This document shows positions 37,401 to 52,400 of a DNA stretch of 64,000 nucleotides, piece by piece; the stretch's first letter is position 1, and every line of letters begins with the position of its first letter. The notes beneath the pieces were generated by a model, which saw only the letters and a program-made list of their open reading frames with translations, was not told the DNA's origin and did no database searches. Source of the stretch: Lytechinus pictus (Eukaryota; Echinodermata; Echinoidea; Temnopleuroida; Toxopneustidae); contig NC_087251.1 of assembly GCF_037042905.1 (NCBI RefSeq), forward strand, positions 33,273,001-33,337,000, given 5' to 3'. Position numbers and translations under genes: made by a program.

Positions 37401-40400
37401 TTTTATTCACTCTCCAAGGAGTGAACTATTCACTCAATTTAGAGCGTATTTGCGATGTTTAAGCGGAGAATGCGATTCAGTATATGGGCTCACCATCTCC
37501 GCAACTCATTCTCAGAAGTGATGTAAAATTGAATCAAATCCTTTTTAGGCCAAAAAAAGTAATCTTCCACCAAGAATCCTTCCTCACCATGACTCACTCG
37601 GCAAAGTGATGGCAGACATTAACCACATTTTATGCATAATGGTCCATTAGACTGTAGAAGGGATAAGAATGAGATTGCATCTGAAATGTCATTGACAAAT
37701 GGAAGCCCACAACATCTGAACATTTCAATAGATAGTGGTATAAACTGTCAGCCATGCATACTGCGGTTTCCTTCCAGTTTATTTCTTAGCACGTTTTAAA
37801 TTTTCTTGAAGTATATTGAATAAGATTGGTGTTTGAGAATGTTGAATGAGGGATTTTTTATGCCCTCATATTCTTAATGATTTACAGTATTTATATAATT
37901 TGAATAATAAATTTAAATAATCCTACTAATATCATGCAATTTAGATGCCTTAATAAAAGTCAGTGCTGCTGTATGTGGCGTCTTTCAGCAGAAATGTCAT
38001 TCAAATTCATTTCTTATCCTCCGTTTTCAGCATATATGGAGAGTGATGTAAGATCCCGCATACATTAATGTCACTAACATACCATGGATCTGACTTTTTA
38101 TCAGCTATACATGTATCTGAAATACTGGGTTGATACATGTCTTACATTTATATTGCACTTGTGTTTTAACATTAAGTTCTTGAATTACTTGTCACTTTAT
38201 TTACTGCTAACTTCACTCATGCAGCCAGATGAACCTAGCAGTACAATTCCAGATGAGTTGCAGGCAAGTGGGATGCTTGTTCTTTAAACTTGTTTTCTCT
38301 TGATTAATCTCTCTTTGATTCAATTGCAACCATATTTAGCATGGACTTTGTAATAATTATCATTCACAACTTTATGTGTATCACCAGGATGCAAATGTTG
38401 ATTTCTGCTAGTCCGTCTTGCACTTGCCAAGATGTGTGTATCAATTATAATACATGTGCTTCTTACAATTTTTCTTTCTCTTCACTAGCTAAGCTTGCAG
38501 ATTTGTGAAGTAGTTTGATTTTGAAATTATAGATTTCTAGGTTGAATTTGTTTGACACAAGAAGAGGAAAAAACAATGTAAGTATGGAGGATGATGGAAT
38601 ATAATTGACATGGTAAAAAAAATCCAGATATGTATAGAAAAATATGAACCAAAAGGAGGTTTCTAGAATTTCATTATGTTACTGCAAAATTGGTTTCAAA
38701 GTTAGTTTTTTTTTTTCGAAATCTCATAAGAAAGAGATTCTCCTGCCTATAATGTGTCCAGGAACATCCAGGATAGTTTTCCATAGATTTTTTTTTCTTC
38801 AGCCTGTTAAAAAGAACGCTGAAAATTTTTAACATTATAAATGAAATGTACATATAGCTTAAATGTACTTTTCACACCATTTGAAACTAAAAAGAAATAT
38901 GAAGTAACCATATGAAAGTTGAGGTAGATACAGAAATATGATGATATTTCAGATCAGCAGATGTCCATGTAGAAAGATGAACCAGTTATGATATTGGGCT
39001 TATGCATTATTTACTAAAAATTATCAAAGTTTAACATAAAAGACCTCATAATAGAAAAAAAAATGGAGGAAGAAATAGATTGGGTATAAATTAAAAAAAC
39101 ATAAAGAACAAGAAGTTTTATTTGACCTTTTCTTCACATTTGCAGAGAAAGGGTCATCTTATCTCATCCTTCAAAAACATGAGAAAATTGACCAAATATT
39201 TGCTCCTCTGCCTGAATACACCAGAATATATAACTAACCTCATGTGTTCCTCTTCTTAACCCCCCCCCCCCCCCTCCCCGTTGGCTATTACCCAACATTG
39301 CATCTCATTTGGTCATTGGATGCAAGGATCTCACCAAATTACTTTGATATTGGTAACTTGCATCAAAGAATACCATGGATCACTTGACTTGCTTCGGCTG
39401 ATGTGAAATGGCTGGAGTAACTCCATCCTCCGGGGTGATCCTCCCCCGGGATACATTCCCTCCTCAAGCAGCCATGACACTTAAGCTGTTCAGTCACAGT
39501 GGATCGTTTTCCTGAGTGTGTGAAAGAAAGAAAGAAAAAAAAAGAGAGATCTGTGCTTACCCTTAAAGGTGTATCAAGACTAGCATAGAACACCCACTGG
39601 GGCATCAGCTGAGTTTCTGCTCCAAAATGTAACAAATAGCCCTACAGGTAAACATTTTGAAGGTTATTTGATCCCCACAAACTTTTATCTCGACCAGCAA
39701 TTTCATATATTATTTATAATTAATTATTTTTTACTGATAAAGCGAAATGGAATTGGCCCTCAAAAAAAATAATAATGCTGTAACTTGCAAAGGAACGACA
39801 AAGCCCTTCAATTCTTCTTAGGTTACATGAATCCCTTGAATTCTTCTTTGGTTACATTTGGACATAAAAAAATATCCTCTACAGAAAATCCCATTTGTTT
39901 TAACCCCCTGAATCTGAACTATTATGTAACTTTCATGATATTTGGATGCATAGAAAACTTCCTAAGATTTCAGGTATTACAATTTTCCAGATAACATTCA
40001 ATGCAATGTAAGACTCATATTGTCTCAATGTTACCCTTATATTGAATAGAAATTATGTTAAATGTGAGGGTAACATTGAGACAATATGAGTCTTACATTG
40101 ATTATGTACTATTATGTTAAATAGGTTGCATTATCTGGTAATCCTTAGGCAAGTATGGATGTCATGTTGAGCTTTATTTCTTTCTTTGAATTATGTATTT
40201 ACTTTTCTTTTAAAGAAACTAACTAAGAAAATAAAATTACAATTAATCTTTGCGTAGCTCCTTTACCATTTCTTTTTCTAGCTTCTTTTTACTTAGGTTT
40301 TTACAAGAAAATGTGTGCATTTGATCCCATTTATCTTCTGGCATTTATAAGCTTCCTTATTTTGATATTTTGATTGGTTAATATTTATTCTACATGAGAT

Positions 40401-43400
40401 TTCTGCATGGCTTTTTATCTTAAGCTAAGAAAACAAAATGATAAACGTTAATAAAAATCAAAGTGTTTCCAATATAATGTGTTTCTTCTGCATTAGCATA
40501 CTCATGGTACACTTTAAAAATCAATCACTATGTATTGTCACTAAATCTATGCTTGCATCTATTTTTATATGTGAATTATTTATCATACATTTATTTTCTT
40601 ACTGAATATCAAATTATAATATTCTTTTGTATGGATTATTCTTTGTAGCTTTTTGTCCGTAATAATGTAACCATTATATAAGTAAAACAATAATATTTGA
40701 CTATCTTTGCAATTATTCATACACTTAAGCTACATAGTATGCATGGATTTGATATTTTTCCCACTTTACTTATTGATTGCATCAGGTTTATAATGGCTAG
40801 TAAGTTTTAAAAAAATGTTATTTGTCGATTAGGGATTAATGAAAATCAATACTCCCAAAGGCAGTGCAATGAAAACAATTACAAAAGATTGCTTTATACG
40901 ATGTACTTTTTATTCAGAATGAAAGTTGTAACTTATTTTATGCTTATAAAAGGCATGTCTGTCAATTCATTGATAGTTTTTAAAGGTTTGTGCTTGTGTG
41001 TTTGTGAATTATAAATGTAATTTTCAATTTCTAGATTGAAGCTTGCAAATTATTTGCACAGTTTGCAATATCCTTCCTTTTCATCATCACTTGCTAAATG
41101 ATTAGCCAAATTACATGTATTGCACAATGCACATTGTATATTCTGTTTAACATGTATTAAAAATGAGATTGCCGGCTTGTTTGTTTGAACTGATACTTTG
41201 CCTGCAAGGAGAACACTTCAATGATTGTTAGGACTTGGTCGTTCCAGTACCAGGTAAACAACTTCAAACACTCGAATATGAGATGCTTCCATGATGTCTT
41301 GATGGAATATTCATATGTAAACTTAATAGATATCAAAACACAATTGCGTGAAAAAAACATTCAAATAGGGAAACATAACAATTTATATTTTTTTCTATTT
41401 ATTTGTAGCTCTGGTAATTTATTTTCCAGAATTTTCATTTTTTCAGTACCGGGATAACAAAGAGATATGTGAACAAAAATGTTAATGCATGCAGAGACAA
41501 CTGATTCTTAAATACTCTGTAAGAGAGAGAGAGTAGGAGAGAGAGCGAGAGACAAATGAAGAGAGAGATTGAGAGAGAAGCATGATCAAATCAAATACTA
41601 TCCTGATTTAGCTGTAGTAAGAGTGAGATGGTTAGATGGGGGGGGGGGGGAAAGAAGGAGAGAGATGGTGGAAAAGGAACGGGCCTAGAGGTTGTATTGC
41701 TATTCATAGATGAGGCATAACATATCTACTTTGAATATTACCCCCTAGGATTCCTCTATGGAACGCTTCTCTGGTTTCCTGAAAAAAGCATGTCTCCAGA
41801 GGGCCTACTACGCGTAGACTGCATCTTAAAACGGAAAAAAAAGTCATACATCACCTAACCCCCACTCCCAAGCTAAACCGACAAATCAAATTCCGTTTGA
41901 ACAGCCTTAGAATAAGAGTCTAAACATGGGTGTTGCTAGTCTGTTGTGCAGTGGTAGCTCCACCACGGGGACCTCCAGTAATGCATTGTTTTAAATTAAC
42001 GAGGTTTGGCCGCTCGTGTCCCATTTGCACTGCCCTTTTCAGACACATTATTCACAGTCACATAATGAGCTTTAGCGGAAATCCAGCCTGATAGCGCTAC
42101 TAGTGGGTGCTGAATCCAAATTAGTTTGCTTGTTTTCTTATGCTGCTGGCGTACAGTGGATACTGTGCAAACATGGACACTGTCATTTTGTATGCATTGA
42201 TAACAAAGTGTGCTGCTCTGACACTTGTTTCACTTTATAATGCCTTTTTATTTTTATGTTCATCCTTCTATCCCTTCATTTTTTTTTTCTTTTTTGGATC
42301 TCTCGGTCAGAAATTTAAACCTTATATTGGCTATGGGACATTGAGAGAAATAGTAGTTCCATATCTACCTCAGATTGTTATTTGAGGATTGATCAGTTAT
42401 TTCATTATCAAATCTCTTTCTGAATATAGTAGTGTAGTAATACTTCTGACCAATCCTATAGCAAGATTCTTATTATGCGGAATATAATGGCAATTATTTC
42501 ATTTCTACCCTGATAATTTATTCAGTTATAGTCACTGGTAATAGTTTCACATCTGCCCTGGATTATAGTCAGTTTGTCACTTGTAATAGTTTCAAGTCTA
42601 CCCTGGGTGTTAGTCATTGGTAATACTTTCACATCTACCCCGGATAATAGTCAGTTGTTAGTCATTGGTAATAGTTTCAAATCTACCCTGGATGTTAGTC
42701 ATTGGTAATACTTTCACATCTACCCCGGATAATAGTCAGTTGTTAGTCATTGGTAATAGTTTCAAATCTACCCTGGATGTTAGTCATTGGTAATACTTTC
42801 ACATCTACCCCAGATAATAGTCAGTTGTTAGTCATTGGTAATAGTTTCAAATCTACCCTGGATGTTAGTCATTAGGTAAAAATTTCATATCTTTGCTGGA
42901 TAATCAATCAGTGGTTAGTCACAGTTAATAAATTTAGTTTCTCATTGATGATTAGTTGCTGGTAATAATTCAAGTTCTGGCAATAGTTTCACATCTACCC
43001 TGGATAATTAGTCAGTGGTCATTCACTTGTAATAGTGAATAGGATGCTTTTCCAGTAGCTGCCGGTAAACTGTATTACTCTTTCATCTATCCTGGATATA
43101 TATAGCCAGGGGGTTAGTCACTGGTAATTATTTCACATCTACCCTGGTAATTAGTCACTTATTAGTCACTGATGGTAGTTTCAAATCTCCTCTGGATATT
43201 CAATCAGTGGTTAGTCACTGGTAATTTATTTCACATCTACCATGGATAAATTCAACATTGGTCATAGTTTCTCCTCTTCCCTGGTAATAAGTCAGTTGCT
43301 AGTCAGGGATGATAGTTTCACATCTACCCTGGATAATGAGTCAGTGGTCATTCACTTGTAATAGTGAACAGGATGCTTTTCCAGTAGCTGCCAGTAGCTG

Positions 43401-46400
43401 CCGGTAAATTGTATTACTCTTACATCTACCCTGGTTATTAAGTAAGGGGTCATTACTGATAAAGTGGTTATTGACTAGTTATAGTTCAGAGTTACCCTGG
43501 ATATTTTGCCAGCAGACGCGGACTAATATGATAGTTACGTCTACCGTGGGATCAAAGGTTATTGTTTCATCAGACTTGGGTACTAATGACAATCATCCCC
43601 ATATTTTAATACACATTTGCTCTTTTATTCTTCTATTATGTCAAAACAACCATGGAGTAGAGCTTGCCCTCCCTTTTTAGTTTGTTTTTTAAATTTAATT
43701 TTCCCCCCCCCATCTTCTCTCTCATACCATTTTTTCATTCACCTTTCCTCTTCCCTTCCTTCAAGCTAGTATCTCATGTTACACCTTGATAAGTCGATAC
43801 CTTCATTCACCATCCAATGGTACCCTACCTGGAGCTTTTCCACTGCACCATCCTTGTAATGCAATTTTGATTACAGTGCATGGGGTCTATATTGCACAGG
43901 TTTTTGTGAAGCTATGTATCATTAACAAACAACTTTTGTTATAGAAAGCTGAACAATTTTTTTTTACCTGCCAAGTGTCCCCATTTATCCTTTTGACTAC
44001 TGAATTCTGTGATTCCTATAGGGTTTTGACAGGGACTACCCAGTTCCAGTAGGCAATGGGTGAACAACAGAGAGTCCCAATTTATGTGCAAGAGGGAGCC
44101 ATAATTTCAACCACTTAGTCAATATTTTTTTGTAAAAAACCTGTCTGTAATAAAAGATGGGAAACTATGCGATGTTCCAATTTCCAGCCATGATCTCCTC
44201 ATTTGTTCCATTTTCTTGGATTTCAGGGTTGGCAGGTATGTTTCTTTTAACCACCTTAGCTAAAGTTAAAGTATGCATATGTTGGTCTTTTCTTAATTTT
44301 TTATCAAATGAACCGAATTATTTATGTTTCATTATCATGGGGGAGGGGGAAAATGATGGCTTATCAAATTTAATTAGTTTTATTTCTATGCTGTCATATC
44401 TTCTACAAATTGACAGCTCAATTATATTTCCTTCATTGTTACATTTTATCGAATTGCTCAAGTATCTCAAATGAATATGAATCGACACAAAAATGTGTTT
44501 AGACGTTGTAAATTTGCATTTAAGTACTTTTTATTTCCACTGACATTTTCAATTAAAGGAGTTGGGTGATTATTTTGTTCTATATGTTGTGAAAAAATGC
44601 ATAAAGTTGAAATACCACAGCTTGTATAGAGAATTCGACACTTTCTGCTTCTCTACTTGGTATGAATATGTGCGCCTCTGCCTGGAAATTTATCCATTAT
44701 GAATGGATATGACAGTCAGAATACTCATCTCAAGAGCTCATGGACAGGCAACTTGAGAAACGGAACCCCCTGCAGACGACATTGAGGGACGCCAAGGTCA
44801 CAGTCCCATGCAATTACTGATAACTCCCCAAGAAATCAATAATTTATCACGGATGAGGCGATAACTTGCGACTGATCGAATCCCTGCTCACCCTCGTCTT
44901 TCTTGCATGTTGTCGAATCCATCCTTGATTTAGCCTCCCTCATTTGTTTAGTGTTTAGTCCGCTGGGATCCTGCCAGATTCGTCCTGTCATGCCATATTG
45001 ATTTTCTGTTTATCAATGTTTCTTACTCTGCAAAGGAAAAGCTAAATTTAGATTTGGAACGTTTTATAAAAAGCTACATTTGACACAAATTGTGTGAGAA
45101 AATGGAGATTCTAGAATAAAGTATAGTAAGCCAGCAAATTTGTTTTGGTTTTCTGTATGCTTTGTTGATTGCTTACACTTTTTTGTTTGTTTGTTGTTAT
45201 TTTTTTGCTTTTTGGTGGTGTCTTCAAATCAGTTTAGGTTTAAGTTGTGGTTTAAATTAAAAAACAAGGTAATCCAGATTTATTTTACCAGATTACAAGA
45301 AAAATGTCTTTAAATGAAGTGATAGCAGTCTTAACAGTGTGTTCACATATATGTAGTTGAATTATTTAAGAAAACCAGCAACTTCAAATGCAGTCTATAG
45401 AGTGTAATTGGATGTATCCAACTTTGCATTAACGACTTGGCTTGCAGATTGGTTTATGCACGGTGCTGCGGTTTTCATTCATATTGGCAACACGATAATT
45501 GATTCTCTGTTGTATATTGTCTGGTGTATCTCCTTTGAGCTATTCCATGCCCACATTGTTTCTCATTAATTGGATGACATTCTGTATTCTATTATGTTAG
45601 TATGTTGTGGAAGGCTCCGCTTCATCATTGCCAGGCCGAGATGACAGGTTATCTAATGCACCATAAATCACAACCCCCTTGCTTTAGTCCTTTCCTCATG
45701 TTTTTACATTGCCATGGCTTTTGCTAGATTTGGTTTATTTGTATCTACTGCTTGGTTTTGAAATTTGAAAGATTGAGAGATTGTCCTTTTGTGACCTTGT
45801 ATTGATTCTAGCAGTATGTTCATTTTTTTTTTACTTAGGTTTCTGTTATTTTCTGTTTAGTGCTTCATACTTTTATCAGTAATTTTAAATGTTTTCCATC
45901 CCTATGCATTTGTCTCTCACACGTTTTTGTGCCCCCCCCCCCTCTGTATGTCTCGCATTCACTCTCTCTTTTACTTATTCTCTCTCTCTCTATCTCTCTC
46001 ATCCGTAATCTCATTATAACAACTAATAAATGAAATTAAACTTTGATTGGTATTGAATTCTTGGTAAAATAATGTTTTTCTTTTCTTTTTTGGCAGTTTT
46101 CTCTAACAATATCATAGGCTTGCACAACTAAAATTTCAATATTAATTACTTGTTATATCTTATAATAAAATCTAATCATTTTGTATGGGGGTAATGTAAA
46201 AATTGTGTTTGTCCCCCAATTTTCTAGAGATTCATTTTATTTATGTTTAAGTGGTATGGTCTACTCCTTTCATTATCTCAAAAGAATCATTGTCAAAAGT
46301 TTGCCTGAACAATTGGTGATGATGGCAAAAATCATCAAATCATCCAATTGTATTGAAAATATTCCTTTGTATTTGCAGAAATGTTGACAGTCCTTGAGAA

Positions 46401-49400
46401 TGGCCTTGGAGATATCCTCATGTTACAAATCTGCCGTAATCTTGAGATAGCCCTGTCCTTTGATTTCTTGAGAATGACCTTAAAGACATTCTCAGGTTAC
46501 AGAGCTTACATTACCTGGAGATTACCCTCTTATTTTCCTATTTACCCCCCTCCCCCCCCCCCAGTTATCCTCCAATTTCTTGAGGATGTCCTTGAAAACG
46601 TTCTTGAGGACATCCTTTGGAATCCATTGGCAGCTTAAGGTGGTCCTTGACCTTGACCTTACCTTGAGACCACCCTCTCACTCCTCTGCTACCCCAGCTG
46701 TTAACGAATTCCCAGGCAGCATGCCTTGAAGGATCATGTGTTGGTTGCAAGTATACTCAACATTTCATGCTGGATCTTCAATCACTCATCTTTCCTCTTC
46801 ACTTGGGAACTGCTCCTTCCGCTTTGTGTTGTGAAGTATTAGTATAAAGGGACCCATTTCATTGTCAACACCTTCCGTGATTATTTTCTTCATGTCTCAA
46901 GGGTTTCACCCAGTCTGTATTTAGTTAAAATAGGGCAGCTTGTTTTCCTTGGATGAACAAAGAAAAAAGGTGATGAATTCCAAAGAAATCATTAAAATGA
47001 TATTTCTAAGTAAGCAGAAGGTACTATGGTACATGTGGGTGAGCTCACCTCATATTTGATATAGTAGGACTGAAAAATAGAGAACATTAAGTGAAGTAAC
47101 CCATTATTATCTCACGATCTCTGTAACCCATTCACTTTTCTTCTCATGCTCCTTCTCTGCCTTCCTTCTTTTGTCCACCTCGTCACCATCCTTCTGTCCC
47201 TCTATCATTCCTTATTATTTCCACATCTTATCTTCTTTTCATCCTGTGTTCTATCTGTTCCTATTTTTCATCTTCTTCCTCATTCTTTCCCTTCCTTGCT
47301 ATCCTTTCCTGTTTCTCTCTTCATTATCCCCTTCCCTCCTCTTCTCCTATACCACTTATCTCTCCACTACACTCTTTAGATAGCATCTTCTCAAGTTGAT
47401 GTCCTCATTATTTAACACCTTCGTTTTGTTTTGCAACATGTTTGCACTGGCAGATCCTCAGTTTAATTTTGTGTAAAGAGGGTTGAAGTCTAGCAAGAAG
47501 AGGAATAGACACTAGACAGTAGTGCCAATGTAAAAGAGCCTGTTCATGGGATGGGGTGTCCTGTCTGTTGTTTACCCCCCCCCCCCCTCCCCCTCCACTC
47601 CCAATCCTGGTTCTAGCCACCATGTGGAGTTGTTGAGTCTCTCTCACAGTGTAAAATTGATAGCATTTAACCAAAGCAATGAATCATGGAGACTGTGGTC
47701 ATATTATCAACTACACCCAGACACCTTTGCTTTAATAGCATCCAGTAAACCTATCTAAGCTGTGATGTCCCTGTCTCATGCATTTATCAGCAAGCCTCCC
47801 GTATTTCATCATTCACTCTGATTAACCTTTTTTAACTCATGTTTTGGTGTTATTTTTCCCTGCATTTTGTAGTGTTCACATTTTAATCTTCCCACAAGGC
47901 CATTTTTACTTCCATTTTTCTTTTCTCATTGATGTAAACAAATATCAGTTAATCCTGTCGGGTACCAATTCACCTCACATAGGTTGAGTGCAGCAAAATG
48001 TGAGTATATTCTTGCTGAAATAAGATGAACCATGGCTGGGATTTGAACCTACGACCCTCTGATAAAAAGATGCGAGTCCGAACCACTAGTTTTTATTTAA
48101 CATTCATCCAGGAATGGTGTCTTTTCGGCAGGTTCCTTTCAACCCCTATGATTAACCAACCCAAATAACGGTTCTTAGCACCCCACCCACACCCCTACTA
48201 CCAGGCTACAGTCACACTTATCAAACCGACTCAAAACCAACCGATGGTATGTCATTGGTAATGAATTATGAGAGTTGGTCAGTCTGGAGTCAGTATCATT
48301 GATGTGACTGTGGCATGGTTATGTTATTGCTTTATGATTGGAACTCCTCACGCAAGAATACCCCCATCATCTTGACTGCCCCTCCTGTAAACACGATAAA
48401 AAAACATCCAAAGATGGTGGCAAATACCAAAGGTGAAAAGTAGAAAACATGGATGAATGCAAAGTGATTCATGGATGAAATTGTAGAGCGAGGCCTGGAA
48501 AAAACAACAACCTGGGATTCTTTTGTGAAGGGGAGTGAAGAGGTTTTTTTATTTATTGGTTATTTTGTAAAGGTGATGCAGCTTGGAAGTTGATCGTGCT
48601 GGTGGATGATGCATCTGGAATGGCGTTATTATCGTCGTTGAATGAAGAAGGAAAGTCAATCGGAATAACAATTCTGTATTAGGTGTGGTTTTCAGTTTTG
48701 CTACACGATTGAATAATTGGACATTCCAGTACTGTTTGAATTGAATAATCTTAGAAAAACCATATTTGAGTTTTAACATGGTATAATATGGATATTAGCA
48801 TATCTATTTCATTTACCATAGTTCATACTAAATTCATTTTATGGAGTTTTTAAAGATAAATTCAGTATAGTTTTGAGGTAATGGAGAATGTTCATGTACA
48901 ATACCCAAGGTTTGTAGCATTTAAAGGAAGACATTTTGCCAAATTTCATAAGAGAAAGCAAGAACAAAATTTATCCTCTATGAATGTACTAATGTGAGTT
49001 CTTCATAGAAAATGCAGATATTTTTCACAGGCAGCCTCTTCAACTTTCATCCAGGTGTTATTTTTCAGTTCATTTAACAAACATTTATAAAATCATTGTT
49101 CTCATTGATCATTTGTCTATACATGTATCTATTTTCTTTGTTCTGAAAGGTGATAGGAATAAAAAGATGCAAAAATTCTACCCACTGTGGAGTTTATCTG
49201 TCACAACTGGAGAGTTCATCAGAATAAAATGGGAGCAATCTAGAAGTCATAAAAATGGATGCCTGATTCGTGCCTATATCTCTATCACAGCATGCTCTAT
49301 AATAGTTTTGCATTATATGTCACACCCCCCCCCCCCCCAGAACCAATTTTGGGGCAATTTAGCTTTACACTGTAGGCCAAAATTGCCTTTTGATTTTTTA

Positions 49401-52400
49401 TGTCATTCTTTGTCACATTGCGTGAGAGGAAATGATCTTGTTGAAGGGGGTTAGGAAATATTACTAGTTTCCTCATTCTTTGGTAATATTACAACTGCAC
49501 ATGTTCTGGGGAAGTTTGTGAGTCAGTTAAAAAAAGAATTGAGAAATGTGTCCCTATCAAGTTTTGCTAGACTGTAAAAATCTGAATCTCACAGAAATAT
49601 CAAAATTTCTATGATGATAAGCTGAAATATGATTTTTTTTTCCCCCTTTACTTACATCTTGTAAATACTTGGAATGAAATTCACAAGTTCTTGTCATGCC
49701 CCGCATAATAAAAAGCTTACACCTAGAACTCGGATTAGCACAATCAGTGAGCAGTTTAAAATCAAAACTTAAAACGCATCTATTTAACAAGCATATCAGG
49801 AGTTTATATGTATATTTTTGTTGAATTGCTTATGCACTCTACAAATCTACTATATTATGTTATTTATATATTTACTAAAAAAGAGAAATAAACACATGTC
49901 TGAAATTGACATTTAGGAGGGTAATGGAAGCATGCATTATTCATACAGAGAAAAGAGAACATTCTGTTCAACTTCATCCATTGCGGACTCATTTGTGCCA
50001 CCATGTCTTGATTAAGACATGCATTTTTCAGCTCTGATACATGAGATCTCCTCAATTATTATAAAAGGACTGGATTTTTTTATCCTCTTGGTAGTAAATG
50101 CACTTTCATGCAGGAGAAATAGGATATTCTGGCCATTATGAGTGAAAATTAAATTCTTGAAATCATGACATGAATTTGAGAGATGTGAAGTGATATGACT
50201 AGAATTTGATATGAGCATTGTGTTGTGGGAAGAGCAGAACGTTGATGAAAGGAGACATCATTCAAATGCTGTGTGCTGTTTGAAATAAAATGACAGTTAT
50301 CAGCCCTAGCTCTCATGGTTACCACTCCCCCCCCCCCCCATAAACAAGTAAGTTAGTAATTTAGTGATTAATTCAAATAAATAAGAAAGTAATTTTGTAA
50401 GTAATAAGGTAAGTAAGTAGATAAGTGAAAAGATGAATGAATAAACTCATTGATCAGTTATTACAAAGATAAATATCTAAATAAACAGATAAATAATCAT
50501 AATCATATGATATATTTTTAATGGGAAAATGTCTCAATATAAATCATAAGGTTAAGGAGGATTTTATTTATGTGTGTTTTATACATTTTTCTGAATTTAA
50601 ATAACTTTGTTTTAATCAATACAATAGTGCAATTCTGAGGGCAATGAGTAGCAGCTGGATATGTCTGTATTTTCCTTCTGTTTCTGAAGTGGTAAAGAAA
50701 ACAGTATACCTGCTATTTATCATCATTTTTTAATCATTTCATTAGAACTAAAAAAAGGCTACAGAATCAAGTGGGACCTACTTGCTGTACAAGATTTGTG
50801 TCATATTCTTTGACCTACATTTAATCAGGAGTTCAGAGTACAGGCATCTCTAAGTGCACAAAGAAGGATAAGTCCTACCCTCTAAAGATCACTATCTTTA
50901 CATTAGATTCTCTGGTGACTTCAGGTTTTTTTAAGACTGTCATGTACAGAAGATAGTTTTTGGTCGGATTGTGTAGTAAAGGCAAGAAGATGGGAGGCCT
51001 ACTGATGAAGTTACTTCTCTAGAATAAGCATTGACCTTTGCTTAATGTAAAAATAGCAGTGAAAAACAGACATCCGATCATGTGCACATCATTCGCTTCA
51101 CATGGGCTGCATCCATACAATTTTTCAGCCCCGAAAGACAAGTTGTTTGTAACAATATTTCTTCAAAAGTGTACACTTGAAATTTGTAACTTGCATGGTT
51201 CTTGTATTTTCTTTGGCAAGGAACTGTTAGCTTTTGTTATTAATCAGTCAAATGACGGCCAACTTTGACATGTTCCAACAAGAGTAGTGTGAAAATGAAA
51301 ATTTATTTCACAAGGGCTGTTAGAAGTCAACCTATTATGTTATTAATGTACTTTGACCCATGGCCAGTTTGGAATCTAATTCAACAAAAACGGGGAGTTT
51401 AAGCCCCCAACTTGCAATTCTTAGATTTAAAGGAACCCGACCACCCCTTCTACACCCTCTTGTTACTTGAAGTGTTTATGGCTTGGATACCATCAAGGAG
51501 ATGATAGAATTTCTGTAAGCTGCAAATTGATGATTAACTTTGACATCGCTCATACCTTTCAATCCAAGCTGTCATGCTATATTGGTTTGCCTTGGCCAAA
51601 TAATTGTCCCTAAAACTATTCATGTGGTGATTACAGTTTCAATCTGTGACAAAAAAGGTGTTTTTTTTTTAATCTGCACTATTGATAAGCTTTGACATTG
51701 TAGTGAATGGGCATTTTCTTCTGTATATTTCCATGGCTCTGTTGAGCATTTTGGGGTAAATTGCCCCCAGCGCTCCATATGATGTAATTTCTCACCTTAA
51801 TTTATCCATGTCACCAATGCCTGGGTCACATTGAACGATGATTTATGATTTTTCAATCAATTCCTGAAGCATCACCTGTGGCTATGGGCCGCAAGGTATG
51901 TGTTAACATTATCAACAGGAATTGAGCGATTTCTTGTAGGAATCCTGGGGATGGGGTGGAGGCAAGCCATACTCAGACTGAGCACAGATATTGTGCTAAA
52001 TCAAAGCATTTCTCCCAGAAAGTGTACAATGATTCTGTACCTAGCATGGATTTGGAACAGTGGACTGCGATGCCTTCTATGGTGATGCTACAACCATGTA
52101 TTTTTTAAGATTGTCAAATTTCATGCTAAAAGATGGAGGATTTATTTCCTGAAAGGAGCATGGAAGCATGTCAGACAATGTCTCTCTATGAAAGCAATAA
52201 GAAATGGAAGATATGGTTTTAAAAGAAACATAACCAGAAACAGTTATTCATTCGTTTATGATGTTCTCTCCTTCATAAATATACTTGATGGAAACTTGTT
52301 CATTTCATTCAAATAACTTGGCAATAAATACAGCATACTGACTGGGGATGGGATACATGGTGTTCTAAACATTCCCAGGGCTTCCCAAACCCTGATATAG

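Noticed and set aside
42480..43480. CRISPR-like array
   Set aside because: The spacers are themselves repeated and the host is an animal; this is a satellite.
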